Part shown: piece after piece, positions 33,120 to 44,357 of the stretch
Position numbering within the stretch: position 1 is the stretch's first letter
Layout: every line of letters starts with the position of its first letter
Assembly (NCBI GenBank): GCA_025667525.1
Contig: CM046878.1
Location: 395,626,974 to 395,690,973, forward strand
DNA length: 64,000 bases
Source of the DNA: Glebionis coronaria
Lineage: Eukaryota; Streptophyta; Magnoliopsida; Asterales; Asteraceae
Direction: 5' to 3'
Program-made: the position numbers and the translations under genes
Notes under the pieces: model-generated
The model's database searches: none
What the model was told of the DNA's origin: nothing
The model's input: the letters and a program-made list of their open reading frames with translations, nothing else

Positions 33120-35702
33120 GTTAATACAGCTTGTTATGTTCAAAATAGAGCATTGGTTAACAAAATTCAGAACAAAACACCTTATGAGTTGCTTTGGGGA
33201 AGAAAACCTAATATTGGTTTTCTCAGACCTTTTGGTTGTCATGTAGTAGTTTTAGACACTAGTGATGCCTTAGGTAAATTTAGTACAAAAGGTGATGAAG
33301 GCTACTTCATGGGGTATACAGTGCAGAGCAAGGGATATAGGGTTTATCTTAAAGAGGAAAAACGTATACTTGAAAAAGTACATGTTAGGTTTTTAGAAAA
33401 TAAACCTAGTGATCCTGAAAGTGGTCCTAATTGGTTGTTTGACTTGGAACCTTTATCTAGAACTTTAAATTATATGCCTGTCACTAATCCAGACATTGTG
33501 AAGGTTACTTCAAATGTTGTGGAAGAACAAGTTGTTGATGTTTCAGGTACACAGGTTCATGAGAAGGTTGGATCACAAGCAGAGAAGTCATCTCCTATCC
33601 AAGAATATGTTACAATTCCCATTTGGACATATGCTTTTGTTGCTGCTGCTGCTGGTGGTAAAGATAATGGTGGTCTCCAAGTACCACCAGATACAAACAT
33701 GCATGGTCCTTCAGGCGCTGACAAAGGAAAATCTAGCGCTGACAAGACCAATTCAGACGTTGATGGCTCAAACGTTGACAACAATAGTTCAAGCGTTGTT
33801 AGCCCAAGCGCTGAGAAACAAAGTTCAGGCATTGACAACACTTCTGCACATCCTTTCTCTTCCATTTTTGAACAAGGTGAACCTTCCAATATATATGAAG
33901 AGGTTCATCCTCATGTTGATGAAAGAGAGTCTGATGAAGAAGATATTGGCAACATGGAGAATGAGGTTGAGGACACCAGACTTTTTGAAGGAGGAGTTCT
34001 CACTTCCACTATGAAGAATCACCCTACTTCTCAAATCATTGGTGATATTATGACTCCATTTCAGACTAGAAGATCTCATCAAGGTCTTCATGGGTTTATT
34101 GCCAATATACACAAGAAGGTTGATACCCCTCTTGTGCAAGCATGTTTGTTTGCCTATTTTCTGTCACAACAAGAACCCAAGAAAATATTTGATGCTCTCA
34201 AAGAACCAAGTTGGGTGGAAGCAATACAGGATGAGCTTCACCAATTTGCAATTCAGGATGTTTGGGAGCTGGTTGATTGTCCCAGATATGTCAGACCTAT
34301 AGGGACAAGATGGGTTCTAAGAAATAAGAGAGATGAAAGAGTTATTGTGGTCAGAAACAAGGCAAGGTTAGTGGCTCAGGGATATACACAAGAGGATGGG
34401 ATAGACTATGAGGAAGTCTTTCCACCAGTTACAAGGATTGAAGCTATTAGGATCTTTTTGGCCTATGCATCCTGCATGGGCTTCACTGTCTATCAAATGG
34501 ATGTCAAGAGTGTCTTCCTCTATGGTACAATTGTTGAGGTGGTATATGTGATGCAACCTCCTGGTTTTGAGGATCCAGAGAATCCGGACAAGGTGTATAG
34601 AGTCAAAAAGGCTATGTATGGACTTCATCAGGCCCCTAGAGCATGGTATGGTACTTTGTCTACTTACTTAGTGGACAATGGATTCAAGTGGGGCACCATA
34701 GATCAGACACTATTTACAAAGAAGAAAGGCAAGGATGTGTTGCTTGTCCAGGTCTATGTTGATGACATCATTTTTGGGTCTACTGATCCAAAGATGAGTG
34801 AGGATTTCTCCAAGCTTATGACAGACAAATTCAAGATGAGTGCTATGGGGGAGATGAACTTCATTCTTGGTTTACAAGTTCAGCAGAAAGAAGATGCTAT
34901 CTTCATTTCCCAGGATAAATATGTGGCTGAGATCTTGAAGAAGTTTGGCTTTTCTAAACATGAAAAGAGGGCTACTACTCCTATGGATAGAGAACACCCT
35001 TGGGGAAAGATTGGAGATGGGAAAGATGTTGATGCCAGGCACAATAGATCCATGATTGGATCATTGATGTACCCTACAGCCTCAAGACCTGACATCATGT
35101 TTGTTGTGTGTGCTTGTGCACACCATCAAGTGACTCCCAAAGACTGTCACCTTTATGCTGTGAAGAGGATCTTTAGGTTCCTAAGATGTTATCCTAGTCT
35201 TGGTTTGTGGTACCCAAAGGATTCTCCATTGGAGCTGATTGCATATTCAGATAGTGACTGTAGAGGTGATAAATTTGATAGGAAATCCACAACTGGTGGA
35301 TGTCAGTTTCTTGGGAGCAGGTTGATATCTTGGCAATGCAAGAAACAAATAGTGGTGGCTAATTCTACAACTGAAGCTGAGTATATGGCTGCAGCTGCTT
35401 GTTGTGGCCAAGTTTTGTGGATTCAGAACCATCTGTTGGACTATGGGTATAATTTCATGCATACCATGATATTTGTTGACAATAATAGAACTTTATGCAT
35501 CATTAAGAATCCTGTACATCATTCTAAAACTAAACACATAGAAATTAGACACCATTTTATAAGAGATTGTTTTGAAAAAGGTTTAATACAACCAGATAGG
35601 GTTGACACAGAAGAAAATGTGTCAGATTTACTAACTAAACCTTTTGATGCTGGGAGGTTTCAATACTTGGTAACAAGTATTGGAATGATAAATCTCACAT
35701 AA
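33120..35702 (+). pseudogene. pol: H pol part 2: integrase C-terminal half, RT and RNase H
   Basis: The H frame resumes at the TSD with NTACYVQNRALV and stays open to TAA at 35700. It holds the integrase C-terminal part, a Ser/Asp-rich linker with SADK/NVDN repeats (33714-33840), the RT (SWVEAIQDELHQF near 34210, GTRWVLRNKRDE near 34303, YGLHQAPRAWY near 34617, catalytic VYVDDIIFGS near 34753) and RNase H (AYSDSDCRGDKFDRKST near 35245, TTEAEYMAAAACC near 35368). No internal stop is seen. Only the D insertion separates it from part 1, so the H pol is better preserved than its gag. It cannot be expressed whole here. Confidence 0.93.
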
Positions 35703-36897
35703 TATGTGTTTTGGAGTCTTTTTGTAAAAGTATGTACAAGATGATGCATTGTTATTAGTCTTTTGAAGATTTAGATTTTCCTCTATATTTTTCTAACACT
35801 GACAAAGGTTGCTTGAACACTGATAATTGTTTTTGTGACGTTGTCAGCAATATAATTGTCTAACGCTGACAAAGCTTCCCTCAACGCTGTTATGTGTTAT
35901 CGGGGCGTTGTCAGCAACAATGTTAGTTTTGTGGTTTTCAATCTAAATGTGCAGGTGGTGTTAGCAGTATACCATTGGATACAGAGTTGCTTATGGATCT
36001 TTGGATGAGCATTGGGACATGTTTTTGTTTATGGATGATGGTTGGAATTTTTAATTCCTATCTTGACATAAATTTTTTTATGTTCATGCATGTTTTTAGC
36101 AACTTATGTATCATAGTTTAAGGGGAGGTTTTAGGAACCTTTAGGATGTTTGGGTATCCATATGATACTCTTATCACAATTCTAGATTGTGTCCACAGGT
36201 GAGTATGAGTTAGTTTTACTAAATCATGAGGCACTGTAGCATGCAAAGTTGATATACTATGCATGCTGCCAAGACATTTTTGGCCTAGAATTGGTTGTGG
36301 TATGTTGGGAGACTTGGGAATAATTTTGTTATGGAATTTACCTGGGAGTAACAAGGAATTTTATAAGGTAACTTGGTTGTTAAGAGTTTTGGTTAGCAAG
36401 GGACATTAGAGGACTGTTATGTCTATCTTGCATAAGCAAGTGTGCATAACTGGACAGTGCTTGCCGCCCTATAATAATTATCAACTTTTTGGTTATCTTC
36501 TCTAGGATAAATTACTTTGTTAAGGTCATTTTTCATTTTTTAAACATTTTTATTTTTTGACGCTGAGAAGTATTTTTCCAAGCGTTGTTGTGACCAATTT
36601 AGACGCTGACATGGCTATAGGCAAACGTTGACAAGAATATAGCCGTTGGGCGTTGATAGGTTATTTTTGACCGTTGACACTCAATGGGACCTACCCAGTT
36701 GTTACTTTTTGACATATTTTTAGGCCGTAATTTTGGGGGTTGATAACTTTCATTTAATGCATGAGATAAACTTATTATTTTTAAATATTTTCATGATTGC
36801 TTTTTGAAAATTCTTGCCTATTTTTGGGCCAATCACATGCATTTTATTCTCTTATAAATTTGGCTCCTATTTTTAAACAGGGTACCTATAATTCTAG
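35703..36897 (+). other. H spacer between pol and the 3' ORF, with CGYTGACA motifs
   Basis: No ORF of note. Two motif clusters occur: about six units at 35797-35915 (including CGTTGTCAGC, in which the complement of GCTGACAACG is readable) and six at 36558-36690. The spacer continues for 65 bp after C, at 49734-49798. Confidence 0.75.
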
Positions 36898-39800
36898 TGA
36901 TGAGACTGCTTTTATACATGGTCTCATCGTCCAAAACGGGCTTAAAATGCATAAAATATCATCAAATATACCAAATATATGCTCGTGTTTGTTACTTGTG
37001 TATTTTTAGGTACAGATATTGAGGAAATGGCAAAAGATCACAAGAATCATTCAAAAACGAACACGAGAAACGAAGCCGCACAATGAACCGGGCCCAAGTT
37101 TGGATTTTACAAAAATGCCCTTGAAGAATTGAAGATTGGCAACTTTAGTCCCTCAACTTTTGAAGATTTACACTTTATACCCCTCAAATATTCAAAATTA
37201 TGAGTAGGGTCCCTAAAGTTTGAAGATATTACAAGACCAGTCCTTGAAGAATACAAGAAATACATTTAAAACCCTTGGAAAAAGTTTTGAAACAAGTTGT
37301 GCCATAAATGACAAGTTTGCAAAAGTTGTCAAGAGGAAAAAAGGCGTTGATGGTTTTTATTACAAAGTGCAAAGAAGAAGGAAGCTTGGGGGCCCTTTCT
37401 GCCAACTAACCAAACCTCCTCATCCAGTCACATCCTGCCACGTCACAACAACCCACCCATTACCCATACCCTACCCGTCCATACCCAATACCCAAACCCA
37501 CCAACCCGGTTTAATTTATTAAACTGGTCAAATCCACCAGTCAAACCACTTAACTTTCCCACTCAAACAGATTTTTAAATAAATCTTTTCCCAATTCAGA
37601 TTAAACACACTAAAAACACCCCCATAAACCCTAATTATCCCAGGTGTGATTAAACTAAAATCAAAGGGGTTTTGCCCCTTTTTGTCCAGATCCTTGATTG
37701 AACCCTATCTTACCAAAACCCACATTCCACATCACCACAAGACACACCCATGTGTCTTGTGGGACCCTCCCCTGCACACGTCTCTTTCCCTCAAACCCTA
37801 CACCCGACCAAACCAACATCCCAGATTCTCCCCTTGGTCCCCAAGTTCAAATGGACGTCTAAGATCACTTTCCACAGCCTGGCATCTTCACATGATCATT
37901 CAGCAATCACATGGCACGAATTTGACCAATTCTCAGTCAAGATTCCAAGGGCAATTTAGGCATTCCATTGCTAGGGTTTTAAGTATTCTAGATAGTTCTT
38001 TTGTACTCTATTTAAGGAGCACCAAACCTGTTGGTAGCCCTTGTTCCAGTTTTTAGCAATCAACTCTTGTAATTCCTTTTTTACAAATTTATAAAGTTTG
38101 GTATTTTTCCTAAAATTGTAATTCCTTTTATTGATTTTAAAAAGTTGGTGTGTGTTTGATTGCTTGACTGAGTTCAATCTTAATTGTGCAAAACACTTGT
38201 GTTTTGAAATTTTTCAGAAAGTTTCTGAAAATTGGGATTTTTGGTGAAAAGTTTGGTTCAAGGTTTAATTTTTCAGGTAGTAAAAGTTATTTGGTTTGAG
38301 TGTTTTGAAAGGAAGTTTATTTGAGAAGATTTTAAAAGGTTTAAGAAAGGTTTGAAAAAGAAAGAAAGATAAAATCAGAAAGTGTATTATTTGTGCTTGG
38401 TTTGTTCATTGTTCTTAGCAGGAAGCCATTGGAGCTTGTCCAAGGTCCAGCTCAGGTCCGGACCTGAAAGGAGGTGACTTGGCAGTCACAAAGGGACCTG
38501 GATGTGGGTCCCTTGAGGTAGAAAAATCTCTTCCATTTTCAGTTTATGTTAAATATTGATATTTGTATGATTTTACATGAAATCTGGTTAAGTGTTGTTT
38601 GAAGTGTTGGATAATGCTTGTTTAGGATTGTTATGCATGTTTAGAAGGATTGTAATCAGATTGAGTGTATTTTGAAAGGATTTGCTTTGTTAAAATTTGC
38701 ATTTCAGTTTATTAAGGGGTGTTTGGATTAAGGGCTAAGTAGTGTTTAATGACTGCAAGATTGTTTTTAAACATGTTAATCACACTCCTTAGGGTACTAG
38801 TAATAGATGCATGTGCTTAGGTTTCTGTTTGGTAAAAGTTTACACACATTTGCATGCTTAAACTTTGAAAAAGTTGGCAAAATCAGAAAACTGCCATAGG
38901 TGACTGTTTTTGTGAAGTTTGTACTTGATTCTTGGTAAGCTGCTAGGGTTAAGTAATTTCTAGGGTTTGACATTGCTTATATGACATGTGGTGAGCTTAT
39001 TTTCAAATTATTGGTCATTGAAATTCGGATTTGTGCATGTAATTTGTGTTTAGTGTTTACAAACCTGCATATATGCTTAATCAGAAACTTTGAGTGCTTG
39101 TTTTGCTTAATTTTGCTAAGTGACTTGTTGTTTTTCTTGTTGATTTGACTTCCCACAACCCAACTGGTTGTGGGAGTGCCCTTATTGCCCAAGAAAAGCT
39201 TTCAAATAAGCTTCCCTAAGCTTATTGGTCAACTGACCATTAATTTGCACTAGCAGTGGGAAGAAAGTTTCCCCTGCTAACACACTTGTTACCCCTGCTT
39301 CACTAGCAGACAAACTCCAAGCACTTGTCACTATCAGAAAGTTTATAATTTTGTCTTTAGTGCCCAAATTTGTGAATTAAGACTTGAAACCAGTTCCATT
39401 ATTTTTCTTATTTTATTTAGGAATTTTTTGTTTAATTATTTTTCATTTTACTGTTCATTTAGTATTTATTAGATTAAATAGCATTTTAAATATATCTTTA
39501 ATATTTCTGTTTTTGGAATTTAGTGCCAAAAAGTAATATTTTTCAGTTTAATCAATTTTCCTAGACTTAGAATAATATTTTAAGGTTTTTGGTATAAAAA
39601 TATTTTACTGTTCATCTTTTTATTTATTTCTAGAATTAATTTAACTTAATTAGGGTTTTAATTAAACTAGTTTTGTCTTTTAGTGGTAAATTTTATATTT
39701 TTCAATCTTTTTCATTTTTCTACTGTTCATTAGGGTAATTTAGGATTTTTAAAATTGGTAGATTATTTTTAGCATTATTTTATTATTTTTTATAATTATT

Positions 39801-40359
39801 TTAGTTTTAAAATAGTTTTTAGTGATTTAAAAATAGAAAAATAGTTTTTAAAAATTAGGAAAAATACTTTTTAGTTTTTAGATAATATAAGTAAGTTATT
39901 TGTTCAATAAAATCATATTTTGGACATTTTGATTAATTATATTTAATTTTAGGGCTTTAATTAGCATTTAAAATTGAATATTTAATTAATAAAAGGTTTT
40001 AAAATATTTTTTATTGGATTTTATTTCTTATTTATATTATTTTGGACTTTTTTAGCTTTTAATTAATTTTTAGGTTTTAAAATTTTAATTTTTGTAGTTT
40101 TACGGTTTTACGTTTACGCCTTTTTCGTCGTAGTTTAATCCGTTTTCGTAACCGTCTTTTCTTTCCTTTCTCATTTCTATTCTCCCTTCTTCTTGTTAAT
40201 AATCACAAACATCATTAATCAATTCATTACACAACACACTAGCCTCCTCGAGAACGAACTCACTTCATTTGGATCATAACTTGTGGTTTTCCTAAATCAC
40301 TCGTTAATACTTACCCTAATTACCTTCCTTTTCCTAAAGGGGTAAAAATACTATTATCA
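36898..40359 (+). repeat. C 5' LTR (3.46 kb)
   Basis: It starts with the hairpin GATGAGAC...GTCTCATC (36899-36928). A TATA-like CTATTTAAGG lies at 38008-38017. The region 37140-37260 has several GTCCCT(C/T)AA-type phrases. Two ORFs (37220-37522 and 37646-38056) are repeated in the other LTR but resemble no protein I know, so I do not call them genes. Confidence 0.9.
38008..38017 (+). promoter_or_regulatory. TATA-like box in the C 5' LTR
   Basis: CTATTTAAGG followed by AGCACCAAACC, 1.1 kb into the LTR. The same sequence is at 47394-47403 in the 3' LTR, and E has CTATAAAAGG at the corresponding place (60525-60534). Confidence 0.55.
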
Positions 40360-40362
40360 TTT

Positions 40363-40381
40363 TGGCGCCGCTGCCGGGGAG
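40363..40381 (+). other. C primer-binding site (tRNA-Asp type)
   Basis: TGGCGCCGCTGCCGGGGAG, three bases after the LTR end. It is almost the complement of the plant tRNA-Asp 3' end (one difference in GCTG for GTTG). Element E has the same site at 63419. Confidence 0.88.
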
Positions 40382-41228
40382 GCGTGTTGTGTTTTGATTG
40401 AACCATTGTTGTTTTTATATTAGCCATAAATAGTATTTGTATTAGTAGCACTCTACTAATACGTATTATCGTTTTTCGGTTTTTGTGTGAATATTATTAC
40501 TATATTGTATACGTAGAACAATAAATTCACAAGTACTCCAAATACGTGAGCAATCACAACCTTGAATTGGGAGGTCATTACCCAATCATTGTATTCGAAT
40601 CTCAAACCAAAGAAAAAGGCAAAAAATAGATAAATACTTTCGTGAAGCTTAATCTTGATAATACAAACTATAAGGTGGGTATAAGGCGGTTGTATTTCAC
40701 GACCTAAAGGAAAAAGGCTCTTAAGTGCTTCGTGCCGCCTCGTTTCCTCCGCTTGCTTGTGCGTATTTGATTTTGAGAGTGAATCGAGGGTTTTGCCGCC
40801 CAAAGTATTATTACATATCATATATATTTTCTTGGTTTCATTTGATTAAACCCTCTTGAACGATTTGGTGTTCCACCATCGTTCTAAAGTCATCGAAGGC
40901 GTTCACTCCACGTGATCGTTTTCATTCCTTGAGGCTTCTTTAATCAAGAGATTTGATTAAGGAGGAGATTTGTAGATTATTGTCTACTGAATACATTTCA
41001 CCAATTTCCAAAAAAGTTAATACAATCAAAAACCACAAAAAAAATTAAAAAAAACACAAAATACCAAAAAGAATCTTCTTTGCTCGTCTCCACGTTGTAC
41101 GTGACGTTTATGCTAACTCGTAATCAAGCAAAACGTGCACGTAGACGAAAGAACAAAACTCCCACTCCAACTCATTCTAGTGAGGAGTCTCTCCTATTGA
41201 CGAACCCATTGTACGAGAAGCACCTACC
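40382..41228 (+). other. C leader between primer-binding site and gag
   Basis: Noncoding and matched by 63437-64000 of E. Near its end an ATG at 41110 starts MLTRNQAKRARRRKNK in a frame that does not reach the main ORF. In the main frame SPIDEPIVREAPTM leads into MANRTMM. This suggests a one-base frameshift near 41160-41190 and an ancestral start at 41110. Confidence 0.6.
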
Positions 41229-43640
41229 ATGGCGAATCGAACTATGATGGAGTTACTACAAGCACCCACCGAGGGTTATGGAGAAGCTATTGTGATTCCC
41301 GCTATCCTTGCGGAGAATTTTGAGATGAAAACGGGTTTGTTGTCAATGATCCAAAACAACAAATTCCGTGGTGATGAGAAGGACAATCCCCACAACCATA
41401 TCCGCCAATTTAATCGTCTTACCGCCACGTGCAAATTTAAGGATGTCTCGAATGACTCGATTAAGATGATGCTTTTTCCGTATTCCTTAGCGGGGCCCGC
41501 TAAAATTTGGTTAGAGAAAGAGCCACCCAATTCTATATTGACGTGGAAGGATCTCGTTTCAAAATTTGTGAACCAATTTTTTCCGCCCTCTAAGACTACG
41601 CATTTGAAAAATGAGATTTCTAAATTTTCACAAGAATCAAATGAAAGTTTTTCTACGGTTTGGAATAGGTTTAAGGAGATGTTACATGAATGTCCTCATC
41701 ACGGTTTTTCCGACTTACATCAAATCGACACGTTTTACAATGGACTTAATGATCATGAAAGAGATTATTTAAATGCCGCCGCGGGTGGTAATTTTTTGTG
41801 TAAAACGGTTGAAGAAGCTTTGGTCATAATTGAGAATAGGTCTAAGGTTTATAGCCCTCGTCACACACCGAGTGTTGCCAAATTGGGCTCGTCATCGTCT
41901 CGTAGCATTAATGCTTTACATGATGAGGCAAATGAACAAAATCGATTTTTTGATAGATTTGCTAGCCTTATGTCCCATTGGAAAGCTCAAGAAGCTTTGA
42001 ATTCCGCTTCGGTTAAAGCGGTTTCTAAGAGTTGTTTGTCGTGTGGTGGAGCTCATGATCTTTCCGAGTGCATTACCGCGGATGGTAACACTTCGAGTGC
42101 TTATGTAGCCACGGGAACTTATAACCAAATCGGTCAAGGTTCCCGCCAAAATCAAGCTCCACCAAATCAAAATGCTAATAACTATCGCAACAACAACCAA
42201 GGTGGAAATTACCAAGGAAATCAAAGGAATTATAACAAGGGTAATTATCAAAGTGGTAATGAGCAAATTTCAAACCAAAACCAAAACCGTGATTTTCAAA
42301 ACAATGCTCAAGGTTTTCAAAACGATCACACCAAAAATCTTCAAGGAGAGTTTTTGAATTATGCAAAGGCTAATGATGCTAAGTTTGACAATATGCAACG
42401 TGAAATGGTTAGCTTAAGGTCCGAGTTGAAAAACGAGCTTAAAAACGAACTTGCTAATGAACTTAAAACTCATGCTAATAAAATGGAAGGAAATGTCACA
42501 CGTCTCCAACAAAATCAACAAAAAATGGAGCAAGGTCAACATGAGATTAAGCAAGAATTGTTAAAAGCGGATGCTAGGCAATCTAAGTTTGAAGACCGTA
42601 TGGCTAAAATGTTTGAAGCTATCATGTGTAAGCCCTCTTCTACGGGTGGTCTTCCTAGTGATACCATCGTGAACCCGAAAGGAGAATTGAAGGTTATTAC
42701 TACTCGTAGTGGTAAAACTTTCAAAGAACCCATTTCTCGTCCAAGTACTTCTATGGAGAAGGAAAAAGAGAAAGAACCCGAGGTGTTGGTTGAAAAGGAG
42801 CAAATTACAAGCCCACGAAGTACCGCTCAAACCACACCTACGGTTGAACCTACACCAATCATGGAACCCGAGATTCCAAGGCCTATGCCTATGCCTACTA
42901 TGCCCCAACCCACACCACCTTTACCCTACCCTTCAAGACGAGACAAGGAAAAGGCACAAGAACGAAATAATTATCATTTTGAACTCTTTATGAAAATGTT
43001 TCGTGACTTGCATTTTAATATAAGTTTTGCTGATGCCTTAGTCATGATGCCTCGATTTGCCGCGAACTTTAAAAGTATGTTGAATAACAAAGAGAAATTG
43101 CAAAAATCGTCTAGTTGTTCATCGGTTTTTCTAAGCCGCATACCTCAAAAAGTCGGTGATCCTGGAAAGTTTTTAATCCCATGTGCCATACAAGACATGG
43201 AAGAATGCTACGCCTTGGCCGATCTTGGTGCTAGTATTAATTTGATGCCTATTGAGATTTTTAAATTGCTCAATCTTCCCAATCTCACTCCTTCAAGAAT
43301 GTCAATCGAAATGGCCGATCATTCTACGATTCTAGCTTGTGGAGTTGCCGAGGACGTCTTTGTGAAAGTTGGAAAGTTCTACTATCCTGTAGACTTTATT
43401 GTTGTTGACATTCCCATCGATCCTAAAGTTCCGTTAAATTTAGGTCGATCTTTTTTGGATACCTCGAGAGCACTTATCGATGTGCATGCAAGAAAAATCA
43501 CTCTTCGTTTCAATGAGGAAGAACTCGTCATTAATGCAACCCAAAACTCCACTCTTTCTCATGTGTATTCTATCACATCTTTGTACAATGTCAATCTCAT
43601 CACAAGCATTTGCAAAAAGATTTCAAATAGAGTTTTATGA
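41229..43640 (+). CDS. gag: C gag-protease polyprotein (803 aa open frame)
   Basis: An Athila-type Gag starting MANRTMMELLQAPTEGYGEA. Residues about 25-190 form the capsid region (DNPHNHIRQFNRLT, AKIWLEKEPPNSILTW, FTQ-like SQESNESFSTVW, DTFYNGLN, NAAAGGNF). The zinc knuckle CLSCGGAHDLSEC is near 269-281, with CX2CX3HX4C spacing. An Asn/Gln-rich linker follows, then a charged segment likely to form a coiled coil (about 388-465), a Pro-rich stretch (about 545-580), and the aspartic protease with ALADLGASINLMP near 662-674. It is the only long intact ORF of the three related elements. The protein should form particles and cleave itself. RT and integrase must come from elsewhere. The true start may be 41110, with a frameshift between. 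Confidence 0.88.
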   Translation: MANRTMMELLQAPTEGYGEAIVIPAILAENFEMKTGLLSMIQNNKFRGDEKDNPHNHIRQFNRLTATCKFKDVSNDSIKMMLFPYSLAGPAKIWLEKEPPNSILTWKDLVSKFVNQFFPPSKTTHLKNEISKFSQESNESFSTVWNRFKEMLHECPHHGFSDLHQIDTFYNGLNDHERDYLNAAAGGNFLCKTVEEALVIIENRSKVYSPRHTPSVAKLGSSSSRSINALHDEANEQNRFFDRFASLMSHWKAQEALNSASVKAVSKSCLSCGGAHDLSECITADGNTSSAYVATGTYNQIGQGSRQNQAPPNQNANNYRNNNQGGNYQGNQRNYNKGNYQSGNEQISNQNQNRDFQNNAQGFQNDHTKNLQGEFLNYAKANDAKFDNMQREMVSLRSELKNELKNELANELKTHANKMEGNVTRLQQNQQKMEQGQHEIKQELLKADARQSKFEDRMAKMFEAIMCKPSSTGGLPSDTIVNPKGELKVITTRSGKTFKEPISRPSTSMEKEKEKEPEVLVEKEQITSPRSTAQTTPTVEPTPIMEPEIPRPMPMPTMPQPTPPLPYPSRRDKEKAQERNNYHFELFMKMFRDLHFNISFADALVMMPRFAANFKSMLNNKEKLQKSSSCSSVFLSRIPQKVGDPGKFLIPCAIQDMEECYALADLGASINLMPIEIFKLLNLPNLTPSRMSIEMADHSTILACGVAEDVFVKVGKFYYPVDFIVVDIPIDPKVPLNLGRSFLDTSRALIDVHARKITLRFNEEELVINATQNSTLSHVYSITSLYNVNLITSICKKISNRVL

Positions 43641-44357
43641 GTTGTTGATAAAAATGAAGTTTCGTCCCCTCCGCCGGTGGAGGTTAAGAGTGTTAAGCCT
43701 ACGATTCCAATCTCGAGTGATTCTTCGGATGATGAATACGTTGATCCCGATGGGGAGGTTTTCTTTGTTGACAAACGTTTTGAAAACTTACCACCACCAA
43801 AAAGATTTCAAAATGTGAGAATTTTTAGTGTGACTAACATTGCTTTAGATACACCAAATATCTTTGACATAATTAAATCGGGTTTTCACAAGGAGAGTGT
43901 AAAAGATGAAAAAGGAAAAGATTTTAACTTGAATTTAAAAGATTTTTCTACAACTCTAACTCCGTCATCACCACGTTATTTGAGTACTACAAGCTCGTCT
44001 TCTCCTTTTGACGATGCTTTGTGTGGACTTAGTTTGGGGGAATCCCCGTATGTTCCCTCCCCTTTCTCCACCGAGGACAAGATATTTGATCCTGGAATTG
44101 CTTATATAGGGAAATCTCGGTCTTCCACCGATGCAATAAATGGAAAATCTTTTCATTTGATTGGTGCGAGTCTACCTCGAGTAGCTCATGTTTTTAGTGA
44201 CTTACCCATTGTCCCACCCTTCTATTTCTTCTCATCTCTTTTCTTGAAACTCTTTGAGTTTTTTTTTACCATTGATGAAGTGACGTTGATTAGTTTTTCC
44301 AATGAAAACGAGAACGCCATCTTCGATCCCGGTATTTTACATCATTTAAGGACTTAG
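43641..44357 (+). pseudogene. C acidic tail with FDPGI motifs, after an in-frame stop
   Basis: Same frame as the gag-protease ORF, separated only by the TGA at 43638. It encodes a Ser/Asp-rich region (ISSDSSDDEYVDPDGEVFF), then KIFDPGIAYIGKS near 44080, a hydrophobic run (PPFYFFSSLFLKLFEFFF) and AIFDPGILHHLRT at the end. A and B end in the same way, so this is the natural C-terminus of the polyprotein. It may be lost by mutation or reached by readthrough. Confidence 0.7.

Noticed and set aside
36940..36980. Identical 3.46-kb blocks read as a segmental duplication of host DNA
   Set aside because: The blocks begin TG, end CA, flank a primer-binding site and a polypurine tract and enclose a gag ORF, so they are LTRs.
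37220..38056. ORFs of 100 and 136 codons in the C LTR, repeated at 46597-47433
   Set aside because: They lie in the LTR, are repeated only because the LTR is, show no known domain, and the proline-rich text comes from C-rich DNA. I treat them as chance frames.
40456..40821. A 121-codon minus-strand ORF in the C leader
   Set aside because: It lies in the noncoding leader opposite the sense strand, has no domain, and the E leader is only partly open in that frame.
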